Origin: Spyradocola sp034113365
GTDB lineage: Bacteria > Bacillota > Clostridia > Christensenellales > UBA1750
DNA: 64,000 nt
Reading direction: 5' to 3'
Assembly (NCBI GenBank): GCA_034113365.1
Contig: JAXEXP010000102.1
Location: 1 to 64,000, forward strand
The notes beneath the pieces are model-generated. The model was not told the origin of the DNA. It did not search any database and saw nothing but the letters and a program-made list of their open reading frames with translations. Shown here in pieces: positions 36,113 to 43,826 of this stretch; position 1 is the first letter of the stretch, and each line of letters opens with the position of its first letter. Both the position numbers and the translations under genes were made by a program.

Positions 36113-36853
36113 TTACTCAGCGGCTTCCTCAGCGGGAGCCTCGGCAGCGGGAGCGGCCTCCTCGGTCTGCTCGCCCTGATGGCCCTCCAGAACGGCGTCG
36201 GCCATCTTGCCGGCGATCAGCTTGACCGCACGGATGGCGTCGTCGTTGCCGGGGATGACGTAGTCGATCTCATCGGGATCGCAGTTGGTGTCCACGATGG
36301 CCACGATCGGGATATGCAGCGCGCGGGCTTCCTGCACCGCGATGCGCTCCTTGCGGGGATCCACGACGAACAGCGCGCCGGGCAGGTTCTTCATCTCGCG
36401 GATGCCGCCCAGGTTGGCTTCGAGCTTCTCGCGCTCCAGGGTCAGCTTGGCGACTTCCTTCTTGGGCAGCACGTCGAACTGGCCGTCGGCCTCCATCTTG
36501 TCGATGGCGTTCAGGCGCGCGATACGGGTCTTGATGGTGCGGAAGTTGGTCATCATGCCGCCCAGCCAGCGGTTGTTGACGTAGTACATGCCGCAGCGCT
36601 TGGCCTCCTGCTCAACGGACTCCTGCGCCTGCTTCTTGGTGCCGACGAACAGGATGGTCTTGCCCTCCAGCGCCAGGTCGCGCACGAACATGTACGCCTC
36701 GTCGATCTTGCGGACGGTCTTCTGCAGGTCGATGATGTAGATGCCGTTGCGCTCGGTGAAGATGTAGGGAGCCATCTTGGGGTTCCAGCGGCGGGTCTGG
36801 TGACCGAAGTGCACGCCGGCTTCGAGCAACTGCTTCATAGAGATAACTGCCAT
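36113..36853 (-). CDS. rpsB: 30S ribosomal protein S2
   Basis: 246 aa. MKQLLEAGVHFGHQTRRWNPKM, FVGTKKQAQE, YVNNRWLGGMMTNF, and LPGALFVVDPRKERIAVQEA are diagnostic. A Glu/Ala-rich tail follows the domain. Preceded by GGAGG and a structured leader. Confidence 0.98.
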   Translation of the reverse strand: MAVISMKQLLEAGVHFGHQTRRWNPKMAPYIFTERNGIYIIDLQKTVRKIDEAYMFVRDLALEGKTILFVGTKKQAQESVEQEAKRCGMYYVNNRWLGGMMTNFRTIKTRIARLNAIDKMEADGQFDVLPKKEVAKLTLEREKLEANLGGIREMKNLPGALFVVDPRKERIAVQEARALHIPIVAIVDTNCDPDEIDYVIPGNDDAIRAVKLIAGKMADAVLEGHQGEQTEEAAPAAEAPAEEAAE

Positions 36854-36898
36854 GGTGGTTTGCCTCCTTGTTTTGCCTCCCCCGCGCCTTGGTTTTCA

Positions 36899-36927
36899 GG
36901 CGGCCCAGCGGAAGACCTCCTTCCGCC
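36899..36927 (-). promoter_or_regulatory. Hairpin in the rpsB leader
   Basis: GCGGAAG / CTTCCGC stem nested in GGCGG / CCGCC, about 50-75 bases before the rpsB ATG. S2 leaders can be autoregulatory in other bacteria; here it is only a candidate. Confidence 0.45.
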
Positions 36928-36969
36928 ACAAGCGCCCGAGCACGGGGTGTGTATTTCACACGCTCAAAA

Positions 36970-36998
36970 ATTATACCACTATTCTGCCCCGCGCGCAA
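36970..36998 (-). promoter_or_regulatory. Promoter of rpsB-tsf
   Basis: Minus-strand TGGTATAAT (extended -10, TATAAT at 36970-36975) with a weak -35 TTGCGC at 17 bp (36993-36998). Gives a leader of about 110 bases. Confidence 0.7.
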
Positions 36999-37142
36999 CC
37001 GTTTCAGTCCAAGTTTTGGCGCAATTTTAACATGCGCTGCGCAAAATTCCTCCATTTGTCAAAAAAGCCGAAACCAAGCGCCCGCATCCATCAATATTAT
37101 GGATGACGGGCCGCCAATCGAGAGCAGAAAGGAGCTGATGAT

Positions 37143-37691
37143 GTGGATGAGCACGAGGCGCTGAGCGCGCTCCGGCGCAGGGACGAGCGCGCGCTGTAAT
37201 GGTTCATCGACCGCTACGCCGCCTATGTGGGGACTGTCGCTGCCAATATTCTTGCATCCGCTCTATCCGTTGCCGACGCCGAGGAAGTATCCGCCGACGT
37301 ATTCTACACGCTCTGGGTCAATGCAAAGCGCATCCGCCCCGGAAAGGTAAAGCCCTACCTCGCAGGCGACGCCCGCAACAAGGCAAAGGAGCGCCTGCGC
37401 AGGTGCGGCGAAGAGCTGCCGCTCGAGGACGACGTGCTCCTGCTGAGCGCGGACCTCCCCGAGCGCAGGCTCGAAGCGCGCGAGCAGACCAGGTTCATCC
37501 GGCAGGCCGTACAGTCCATGCCGCAGCCCGAGCGCGAGATCTTTTTCCGCTACTATTACTACTGCCAGCCGGTGGCCAGGATCGCGCAGGAGATGGCGCT
37601 GAACCCCTCCACCGTCAAGACCCGGCTGCACCGGGGCAGGCAGAAGCTCAAAGAGACGCTGACAAAAGGAGGCTATCCCATTGAAACTTAG
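37143..37691 (+). pseudogene. ECF-type RNA polymerase sigma factor with in-frame TAA
   Basis: The natural start is GTG 37143, placed right after AAAGGAG. The frame reads VDEHEALSALRRRDERAL, then TAA (37197-37199), then WFIDRYAAYVGTVAANIL and the rest of an intact sigma-70 family protein: region 2 (DAEEVSADVFYTLWVNA) and region 4 (LNPSTVKTRLHRGRQKLKE). The stop falls where relatives have Glu or Gln before the FI.RY motif. No other damage is seen. The first in-frame restart is GTG 37227, without an SD. Either a recent pseudogene, a recoding case, or a base-call error. Confidence 0.8.
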
Positions 37692-38496
37692 AATTTCCGA
37701 CCTGATGGACCATGCAGATCCCCTCCCGGTCGAGCTCAAGCAAAAGGACGCCGTTTCCGCCGACCGCATCAAGGCGGCGACCCTGCAAAAAGTGCGCGGC
37801 GCATCCTCCCGCGCTCCCCTCGCAGGCAAGCTGTCGCGCGCCGGCCTCATCGCCGCCGTACTGGCCGCCGCCCTGTGCGTGACCGCAGCCGCCGCGGCGG
37901 TCAAATGGAGCGGCTTTGCCTTCACCGGCGGCATGAGCGACGCGGAAAAGGCCGCGCTCCTCCAAAGCGCGTCCACGATGGTCGCCAGCGAGCTCGTCGA
38001 GCCGGACGGGACCGTCCATTACCTGGACGAAAACGGCCGCGAGACGCTGGTGCTGTCCGCGGAGGACGCCGCGGCGTATGAGCAGGCGAAAAACGCCGCG
38101 CAGGAGCAGGCGGTGCTGGAGAGCACCGCGCGCATCGACGCCGCCACGCTGCCGCTGCTACCCCGCTCCATCACGGAGCTGCCCGTCGATGCCGACGGCG
38201 CGTTTGCCGAGTGCGCATTGGGCAACGGCTGCATGATCCTGCTCCACCCCGAGGGGCGGGACGGCTTTTCCCTGTCCCCCGGCAACAGCGTGACCCTCTC
38301 CCTCACCGCCAACGACTCCTGCATACTGGAGTTCAGTCTCTTTCGGGACGGCGCCTTCGTCACTGCGGACACCGCCGCCGCCGGGCAGCACAGCTTCACC
38401 TTCCCCATCGACGAGCCCGGCCTCTACTGCTTCGGCGTCGAGTATTGCAGCGCCGGCGCCAGCACCTTTACCGACTGCACCCTCACCATCCAGTAG
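37681..38496 (+). CDS. Single-pass membrane protein, probable anti-sigma partner
   Basis: 271 aa starting with TTG 37681 (AAAGGAGG 8 bases before), overlapping the end of the sigma frame. Cytoplasmic N-terminus of about 55 residues, one helix (AGLIAAVLAAALCVTAAAAAV), then an extracytoplasmic part ending in a beta-rich segment (SVTLSLTANDSCILEFSLF). Position and topology fit an anti-sigma factor, but no known anti-sigma motif is visible, so the role is inferred from context. Confidence 0.75.
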   Translation: MKLRISDLMDHADPLPVELKQKDAVSADRIKAATLQKVRGASSRAPLAGKLSRAGLIAAVLAAALCVTAAAAAVKWSGFAFTGGMSDAEKAALLQSASTMVASELVEPDGTVHYLDENGRETLVLSAEDAAAYEQAKNAAQEQAVLESTARIDAATLPLLPRSITELPVDADGAFAECALGNGCMILLHPEGRDGFSLSPGNSVTLSLTANDSCILEFSLFRDGAFVTADTAAAGQHSFTFPIDEPGLYCFGVEYCSAGASTFTDCTLTIQ

Positions 38497-38504
38497 GCAT
38501 CCGC

Positions 38505-38544
38505 AAAAGGAGCCTGCGCTTTCCGTTCAGCGCAGGCTCCTTTT
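38505..38544. terminator. Bidirectional terminator
   Basis: 15-bp perfect stem AAAAGGAGCCTGCGC / GCGCAGGCTCCTTTT with a 10-base loop, between convergent genes. Confidence 0.88.
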
Positions 38545-38571
38545 CACCATCCCGCTTCCCAGCATCAGCCT

Positions 38572-39057
38572 CTACGGAAGTCTTTCCATATAGACAAATC
38601 CATCCCCCTCCGACTCCCGCAGATCCTCCGGCATCTCGCGCCGCACAAAGCCCAGCCGCTCATACAGCCGGATCGCCTTTTCGTTCAGCGGATTGGGATC
38701 GACCCACACCCTCGACGCCCCCTGCCGGAAGGCCTCCTCCATCGCAAACGAAAGCGCCCGCGCGGCGATCCCACGCCCGCGCGCAAATGCAAACGGCTTG
38801 ATGTCCACCGCCGCGCCGTTCCCCCGCTTCTCATCGATCCTGTAGAACGTCTCCCCACAAAACACGCCGTCCTCAAACACGGAATAATGGTTCACCCGGG
38901 GCCGCAACCTCCGAATCCACTCGTACCATTGCCCCATCTCCTCATCGCACTGCTGCAAACCCTCCGGAAACCCTACAAATCTCATCACGTCCCCGTCCGC
39001 CCACAACCGCTGCACATCGCCCAGATCCTTCTCACAGGTCTCCAAAATCTCAATCAC
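38572..39057 (-). CDS. GNAT-family N-acetyltransferase
   Basis: 161 aa from GTG 39057, picked because GGAGGGAGG lies 8 bases upstream and the fold begins at VIEILETCEKDL. Acetyl-CoA motif: IKPFAFARGRGIAARALSFAMEEAF (R-G-R-G-I-A), then NPLNEKAIRLYERLGFV, the classic end of the domain. Substrate unknown; similar to proteins acetylating small molecules or N-termini. Confidence 0.85.
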   Translation of the reverse strand: MIEILETCEKDLGDVQRLWADGDVMRFVGFPEGLQQCDEEMGQWYEWIRRLRPRVNHYSVFEDGVFCGETFYRIDEKRGNGAAVDIKPFAFARGRGIAARALSFAMEEAFRQGASRVWVDPNPLNEKAIRLYERLGFVRREMPEDLRESEGDGFVYMERLP

Positions 39058-39164
39058 CCAAAACGCCTCCCTCCATCCTCTTCCCCATACCGATCCCCTC
39101 ATTTCATTCCGGCAGCAAACAGCGCCCACACGACACTCCCCGCGCAGGCGCTGTTCCATCTTCC

Positions 39165-39764
39165 CTATTCTTTCTCACACCCGAGGATCTCCCACACCTT
39201 CTGCGGGATGTTCTCATAATAATGCCGGTAGCCCTCGTCGTTGGGGTGCCACGGGTCGTGCGCCCATCCCTCGGGGTAATGCCCGTGTCCGTCCTCGATG
39301 CCGTCCAGCCACTGCATCACGGGAACCTCCCAGGTGTCCATCTCGTCATACACCCGCCGCAGCCAGGCGTACTGCTCAGGCGTGTAGTCGTCGTTGGGGT
39401 ACACGCCGCCCACGATGGGGAAGATCCCCGCCTCCTGCAGCGCCTGCACGATCTTTTTCAGGTTGGACAGAAAGATGCCGCAGGGCACCGCGAGGTTCTC
39501 CGCCGTGCTCAGCCCCTCGTTGGACAGCCCCAGCCCCACGATGCACACCGCGGGCGCGTGGTCGATCACGTCGCGCTGCAGCCGCAGCAGGATGTCCGCC
39601 GTGGTCTGCCCGCCGATGGCGCAGTTGCTCGTCGTCCAACCGTTGCGCGCCATGCGCTCAGCCATCATGGTGCTCCAGCCGCGGTCGTTCGTCGCGCCGC
39701 TGCCCACGCACACGCTCGAGCCGATGAAGATCGCCGTCTTGCCCCGCTTCAGGTCGATGGTCAT
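39165..39764 (-). CDS. SGNH/GDSL-type hydrolase
   Basis: 199 aa. Block I is IFIGSSVCVGSGATND (Ser in G-S-S), block II/III GGQTTADILLRLQRDV and LGLSNEG (Asn), block V DPWHPNDEGYRHY (Asp-x-x-His). No signal peptide, so an intracellular esterase, perhaps acting on acylated sugars. Start ATG 39764. Confidence 0.87.
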   Translation of the reverse strand: MTIDLKRGKTAIFIGSSVCVGSGATNDRGWSTMMAERMARNGWTTSNCAIGGQTTADILLRLQRDVIDHAPAVCIVGLGLSNEGLSTAENLAVPCGIFLSNLKKIVQALQEAGIFPIVGGVYPNDDYTPEQYAWLRRVYDEMDTWEVPVMQWLDGIEDGHGHYPEGWAHDPWHPNDEGYRHYYENIPQKVWEILGCEKE

Positions 39765-39864
39765 GGTAAAGTCTCCCTTCCGTGTTTGCGTCGCCACCAG
39801 TATAGCACAGCGCGCCGGAAGGCGCAATTTCGAGCGCAGCGAGAAATCTCTCATTGCTCTGCCG

Positions 39865-41010
39865 TCACAGCCGCAGCAGCCCGCCCAGCGCCTCCTCGCC
39901 GTCGCAGCCCATGCCGCGCAGGATCACCGCCGCGTTGTGGTCAAACCGCGAGTGCTCGATCAGCCGGAACGCAGCAGCAGCAGCGTCCACATAGGCCTCC
40001 CGCTCCTCGCAGCCCGCCACGCACCCCACCGTCAGGTACCGCACCAGCGCGTAGGTCGCGCAAAGCGCCAGCCCCTCGTCCCGCAGGTTCTCCTGCGCGT
40101 CGGAAAAGGGGAAGCATTCGTAGAACAGGTGGTTGAGCAGCATGTTCTCAAAGTCCCGCTGCCAGTGCGGAAACAGCGCCGCAAAGTGCGCCTGCACCCG
40201 TTCTAGCGCCGCCGCATCGGTCAACGCCTCCGCCGCCCGCTCGCCGTATTCCCCCAGGCTCGTGCTGCTCTCCGCCAGCACGCCGCACAGCTCGCGCACG
40301 CACTTCAGCGCCGCCGCAGCATCCCCCTGCGGCAATTCCGCAGGCTCCGCGCACAGCGAGCGCCGCGTCAGCACCTCCAGCATGTCGCCCTGCGCGCCAT
40401 CCAGCAGCGGCTCGACCTCCAGCAGCGCGTCCCGCACCAGCCAGACGCGGTCCCACACCGGGATCTTCCGGTTGTGCAGAATGTCGCTGCACATCTTGCG
40501 GATGGCGTTGTAGTAGCCGCGCGGCTTGCGCAGCGCCCTCCCCTTGGGCGGATCGAACGCAAAGCGCAGCTCGCAGGCGATCGTGGTCAGCGGCTCCTCC
40601 CGGTCGAACAGCATCTCCAGCACCTTTTCGCAGCTGTTGGTGCAGGAACACTCGTAGGCGAACTCAGTGTGCACGCCGCGCGGATAGTAGCGGCACACCG
40701 CGGGCAGCGCCTCCTCGCCGCAGGCGCACTGCAGCGCGCACAGCCCGTCCTGCGCCCGCAGCGGGCAGTCGCCGTCCCAGCGCGGTGTGAGCAGCATATA
40801 CCGCTCGGGCGACGGGTCCCGGGGCGCGTGGAATGCGCAGTCCAGCCGCCTGCGCAGCTCGGGCGGGCAGTCCATGCCCAGCAGCCGGAAATACTCCTGC
40901 TGCGATACCGATATGCCCCACCCGCTGCAGCAGGTGCAGCGGCATTCCCCGCCCTTGCAGCGGAACTCCGGATAGTAATCCGGCACCAGGAATTTGTGTG
41001 TCAGCCCCAT
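39865..41010 (-). CDS. FliB-like lysine N-methylase family protein
   Basis: 381 aa. The N-terminal cysteine cluster CKGGECRCTCCSGWG (about 19-33) and further CPLRAQDGLCALQCACG, CRYYPRG and CTNSC match the flagellin lysine-N-methylase (FliB/YkgJ-like) family, which binds an iron-sulfur or zinc centre. Usual length. No flagellar gene is near, so another target protein is possible. ATG 41010 preferred; a GTG at 41022 lies inside the SD. Confidence 0.85.
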   Translation of the reverse strand: MGLTHKFLVPDYYPEFRCKGGECRCTCCSGWGISVSQQEYFRLLGMDCPPELRRRLDCAFHAPRDPSPERYMLLTPRWDGDCPLRAQDGLCALQCACGEEALPAVCRYYPRGVHTEFAYECSCTNSCEKVLEMLFDREEPLTTIACELRFAFDPPKGRALRKPRGYYNAIRKMCSDILHNRKIPVWDRVWLVRDALLEVEPLLDGAQGDMLEVLTRRSLCAEPAELPQGDAAAALKCVRELCGVLAESSTSLGEYGERAAEALTDAAALERVQAHFAALFPHWQRDFENMLLNHLFYECFPFSDAQENLRDEGLALCATYALVRYLTVGCVAGCEEREAYVDAAAAAFRLIEHSRFDHNAAVILRGMGCDGEEALGGLLRL

Positions 41011-41164
41011 GGCAGGCGGCACCTCCCATCCTCAATTTTTCTTTGTGCGCATTATAATTTCCGGCCCGCCGGGAATCCAGCCCCTTTTCGTTACGCCCAC
41101 GTTATTTTTAGAACACTGTTTTACATTCCGGGCAAGGATTTCCAGTGCATTTTTTCATCGTCCG

Positions 41165-41173
41165 TGTTATAAT
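41165..41173 (+). promoter_or_regulatory. Extended -10 promoter of the HD-domain gene
   Basis: TGTTATAAT with TATAAT at 41168-41173; -35 weak. Transcript starts about 38 bases before the TTG start codon. Confidence 0.6.
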
Positions 41174-41217
41174 AAATTCCGTCAAATGTGACCGATCGAC
41201 CCGAACGGAGGCCCGCA

Positions 41218-41691
41218 TTGAACGCGATCCAGCAGTTTTACACCTACGTCCAGGACCTGCTCGCCGACCCCAAGGTGCGCAAAATGGCGAGCATCGCGCA
41301 CCACACGCAGCGCATCTCCTGCCTGGACCACAGTTTGTTTGTATCCTATGTGGGGTTCCGCCTTTCGCGCCTGTTCGGCGGCGACTGCCGGGCCGTCACA
41401 AAGGGCGGCCTGCTGCACGACCTGTATCTGAGCACCCGCTGCCGCGAGCGCTCCATGTTCCGCCACCTGATCCTCCACCCCGAGATGGCCGTGCGCAACG
41501 CGCAGTCCTTTCACCTGACGGAGCTGGAGGCGGGCATCATCCGCAAGCACATGTGGCCCGTGACCATCACCAAGGTGCCCACCCGCCGCGAGGAGATCAT
41601 CGTCTCGCTGGCCGACAAGATCTGCGCCGTGGCCGAGGTCACCGGCATCTACTGGCGCCTCAAGTGCCGCCAGGCGCTGCACAGCATGTAA
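41218..41691 (+). CDS. HD-superfamily hydrolase
   Basis: 157 aa from TTG 41218 with GGAGG 7 bases upstream; an in-frame GTG at 41188 has no SD and lies at the expected transcript start. HD motif: HHTQRISCLDHSLFVSYV (His), GGLLHDLYL (His-Asp), later H near LEAGIIRKHMWPV, and LADKICAVAEV (Asp-Lys). Fits small HDIG proteins of Firmicutes with nucleotide or phosphate ester substrates. Confidence 0.85.
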   Translation: MNAIQQFYTYVQDLLADPKVRKMASIAHHTQRISCLDHSLFVSYVGFRLSRLFGGDCRAVTKGGLLHDLYLSTRCRERSMFRHLILHPEMAVRNAQSFHLTELEAGIIRKHMWPVTITKVPTRREEIIVSLADKICAVAEVTGIYWRLKCRQALHSM

Positions 41692-41764
41692 AACCGCATA
41701 AACGCCCTCCCGCAGCCGCATCTTCGCAGCCGCAGGAGGGCGCTTTTTTCGTCCCTTCCATGGT

Positions 41765-42307
41765 TCAGATCACATATTCCACCGTGCGCTCCGCGGTGAG
41801 CATGGTGCGCTCGTTGAACACCAGCACCGCCTCGCGCGCCGCCGCAGGCCCCATCGCATACGGCTCCCAGCACTCCTTTTCCAGCGCGCTGACCGGCACG
41901 ATGCGGTTGTACTGCTTCGGATGCTCCGCATCCATCCCGATCTGCCCGTCCTCAAAGGGCTGCTCGCGGTAGTAGGGGTCGAACAGATAGACGCTGTCGC
42001 CCTGGATCTGCGTCAGCAGCACGTAATGCCACCCCTCAAAGTCCACCAGCACCACCGCCGCGCCGCCCCGCTGCAGCGCATCGCGCAGCGCGCCGTTCTG
42101 CCCCAGGTGCACCGCCTCGCCCGTGATGTACCGGCAGCGGATGGGCAGATGCCCCGCGTGCCCGTAGCAGTCCAGGCAGTAGAGCATGATGTTGCGCACG
42201 ATCTCCGGCGGGATCTCCTCGCGCTCGAACAGGTAGTTGACGGCGTTGAGCAGCGAAGTGGGCCCGCAGTCGTACTCCGTGAGCTGATAATGCAGCGGAT
42301 TCTTCAT
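41765..42307 (-). CDS. C39-like papain-fold cysteine peptidase
   Basis: 180 aa. Catalytic residues are all visible: Cys14 in TEYDCGPTSLLNAV, His94 in EGWHYVLLTQ, Asp110 in LFDPYY. No ABC-transporter part and no signal peptide, so a free cytoplasmic C39-fold protein. Its ATG overlaps the stop of hydE by 4 bp and it has AAGGAGCGG inside hydE, so the two are translationally coupled. Physiological target unknown. Confidence 0.83.
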   Translation of the reverse strand: MKNPLHYQLTEYDCGPTSLLNAVNYLFEREEIPPEIVRNIMLYCLDCYGHAGHLPIRCRYITGEAVHLGQNGALRDALQRGGAAVVLVDFEGWHYVLLTQIQGDSVYLFDPYYREQPFEDGQIGMDAEHPKQYNRIVPVSALEKECWEPYAMGPAAAREAVLVFNERTMLTAERTVEYVI

Positions 42308-43362
42308 GCCTTCCGCTCCTTTTTGACGTCGCCCACCGCCGTGACGATGCGGTAGCCCGCCCAGTTGACGCGCGCCTCCAGGCAGCCTCGGCACTGCGCG
42401 GCCTCCTCGCCGGTGCAGATCTTGTTGTCGTAGAGCAGGTAGAGCTTGCGCACCCCCACGGGCGAGAGGTTGGGCATCACCACGTTCGCGCCCGCCCGCA
42501 GGCCCTTTTCGCGCCCCATCGGGTGCACCGTGCCCAGCGCCGTGGTGGCGGGGATGAGCGCGTAGGGGAACAGCAGGCGCAGCACCGCGAGCAGACGCAG
42601 CGTCAGCTCCAGGCTGCCCGCCATTTGGTCCGCAAAGGGCGTGTCCGCATGGGGGATGTACGGCCCGATGCCGATCATGTCGGGCTGCAGCTGCTGCATG
42701 AACCGGATGTCCTCGATCAGGCATTCCGTGGTCTGCCCGGGCGATCCCACCATGAAGCCCGTCCCCACCTGATAGCCGATCTCCTTTAGGTCAAACAGGC
42801 AGCGCTTGCGGTTTTCCAGGCTGGCTTCCGGCGGATGCAGCCGGGCATAGTGCGCCGCATTGGCCGTCTCGTGCCGCAGCAGGTAGCGGTTCGCGCCCGC
42901 GTCAAAGTACGCCTGATAGCTCTCCCTCGGCCGCTCGTCGATGGACAGCGTGATGGCGCAGTCCGGGTACGCCTTGCGGATGCGCGACACAATGCTGCAA
43001 ATGCGCTCGTCGGTGAAATACGGATCGGTGCCGCCCTGCAGCACGAAGGTGCGGAACCCCAGCCCGTAGCCCTCCTCGCAGCAGGCCAGGATCTCCTCCT
43101 CCGTCAGCCGGTAGCGCTGCGCCTTGCGGTTGTCCCGGCGGATGCCGCAGTAATAGCAGTTGTTCCTGCAATAATTGGTAAACTCGATCAGCCCGCGCAG
43201 GTACACCTCGTCGCCGTACACCGCCCGGCGCACGCCGTCCGCCGCCGCAAACAGCGCCTCATCCCATTGGTCCGTCTCCAGCAGCGCCTTCAGCTCCCCG
43301 TCGGGCAGATCGCGCTCCGCCTTCATCCTCTCGATCCACTGCAATCCCTGCTGCTCCTGCAT
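42304..43362 (-). CDS. hydE: [FeFe]-hydrogenase H-cluster maturase HydE
   Basis: 352 aa radical SAM enzyme. Cluster cysteines Cys65, 69, 72 in FTNYCRNNCYYCGIR; family markers RTFVLQGGTDPYF, NRYLLRHETAN, GTGFMVGSPGQT, IGPYIPHADTPF, LIPATTALGTV and ANVVMPNLSP separate HydE from BioB and PylB. Needed to build the H-cluster dithiolate bridge. HydF, HydG and hydrogenase genes are not here. Followed by the C39-like gene. Confidence 0.93.
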   Translation of the reverse strand: MQEQQGLQWIERMKAERDLPDGELKALLETDQWDEALFAAADGVRRAVYGDEVYLRGLIEFTNYCRNNCYYCGIRRDNRKAQRYRLTEEEILACCEEGYGLGFRTFVLQGGTDPYFTDERICSIVSRIRKAYPDCAITLSIDERPRESYQAYFDAGANRYLLRHETANAAHYARLHPPEASLENRKRCLFDLKEIGYQVGTGFMVGSPGQTTECLIEDIRFMQQLQPDMIGIGPYIPHADTPFADQMAGSLELTLRLLAVLRLLFPYALIPATTALGTVHPMGREKGLRAGANVVMPNLSPVGVRKLYLLYDNKICTGEEAAQCRGCLEARVNWAGYRIVTAVGDVKKERKA

Positions 43363-43384
43363 GCCGCTCGCGCCCCCATAAATA

Positions 43385-43401
43385 CATACATTCCTAGTAT
43401 G
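43385..43401. promoter_or_regulatory. Inverted repeat in the hydE upstream region
   Basis: CATAC-7 bases-GTATG, about 23-40 bases before hydE. A minus-strand TTGACA lies at 43432-43437 but no good -10 is at the right distance. Possible regulator site only. Confidence 0.35.
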
Positions 43402-43454
43402 TTAATAGAGTGTATCAGCATTTCCGCCGCCTGTCAATGGCAAAAAACGCAAAA

Positions 43455-43819
43455 ACAGACGCCGCACGCACTGCTGCGCACGGCGTCTCAGCCTGTCAAA
43501 ATACAGGCATGTGCTCCCCGGGGATGCATGAAGGGGCCGCAGCCCCTTCATCTTCAATCCGCAGGCGGGGGCATGTACCCCGCCGAGGAGCGATTTTCTG
43601 TACGTTAGGAAGGATAAAGGATGGATGGCTTCTCTTTTCCATCCGTTCCCTAACTATTTGCAGATGGAAAATCGCTTCCGATACAGAATAATTCGTGTGC
43701 GGCAAGGCCGTGCGCGAATTTTTCTGCAATTCGAAAAAGATGAGGTTTCATCTTTTTCGAGCCTGTCGACTTTGTCGACAGGCTGAGACGCCGCACGCAC
43801 TGCTGCGCACGGCGTCTGT
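43455..43819. repeat. 365-bp multi-hairpin element with 43-bp terminal inverted repeats
   Basis: Ends are 43-bp blocks starting ACAGACGCCG and ending CGGCGTCTGT; outer arms are inverted copies (CGGCGTCTCAGCCTGTC versus GACAGGCTGAGACGCCG), and each block is itself a hairpin. Inside are at least five more stems: ATGAAGGGGC/GCCCCTTCAT, GGCGGGG/CCCCGCC, GCGATTTTC/GAAAATCGC, AATTCG...CGAATT, CGAAAAAGATGA/TCATCTTTTTCG and CCTGTCGAC/GTCGACAGG. No coding sequence. It starts 8 bases after the dnaJ stop (minus strand) and fills the gap to hydE. Confidence 0.8.
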
Positions 43820-43826
43820 CACGCCG

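Noticed and set aside
37199..37684. Plus-strand frame starting at ATG 37199 right after the TAA
   Set aside because: It is in a different frame from the sigma factor and encodes Arg/Ala-rich nonsense.
43787..43817. Hairpin after dnaJ as a simple intrinsic terminator
   Set aside because: No T-run follows on the minus strand, and the same hairpin recurs at the far end of the element, so it is treated as part of that element.
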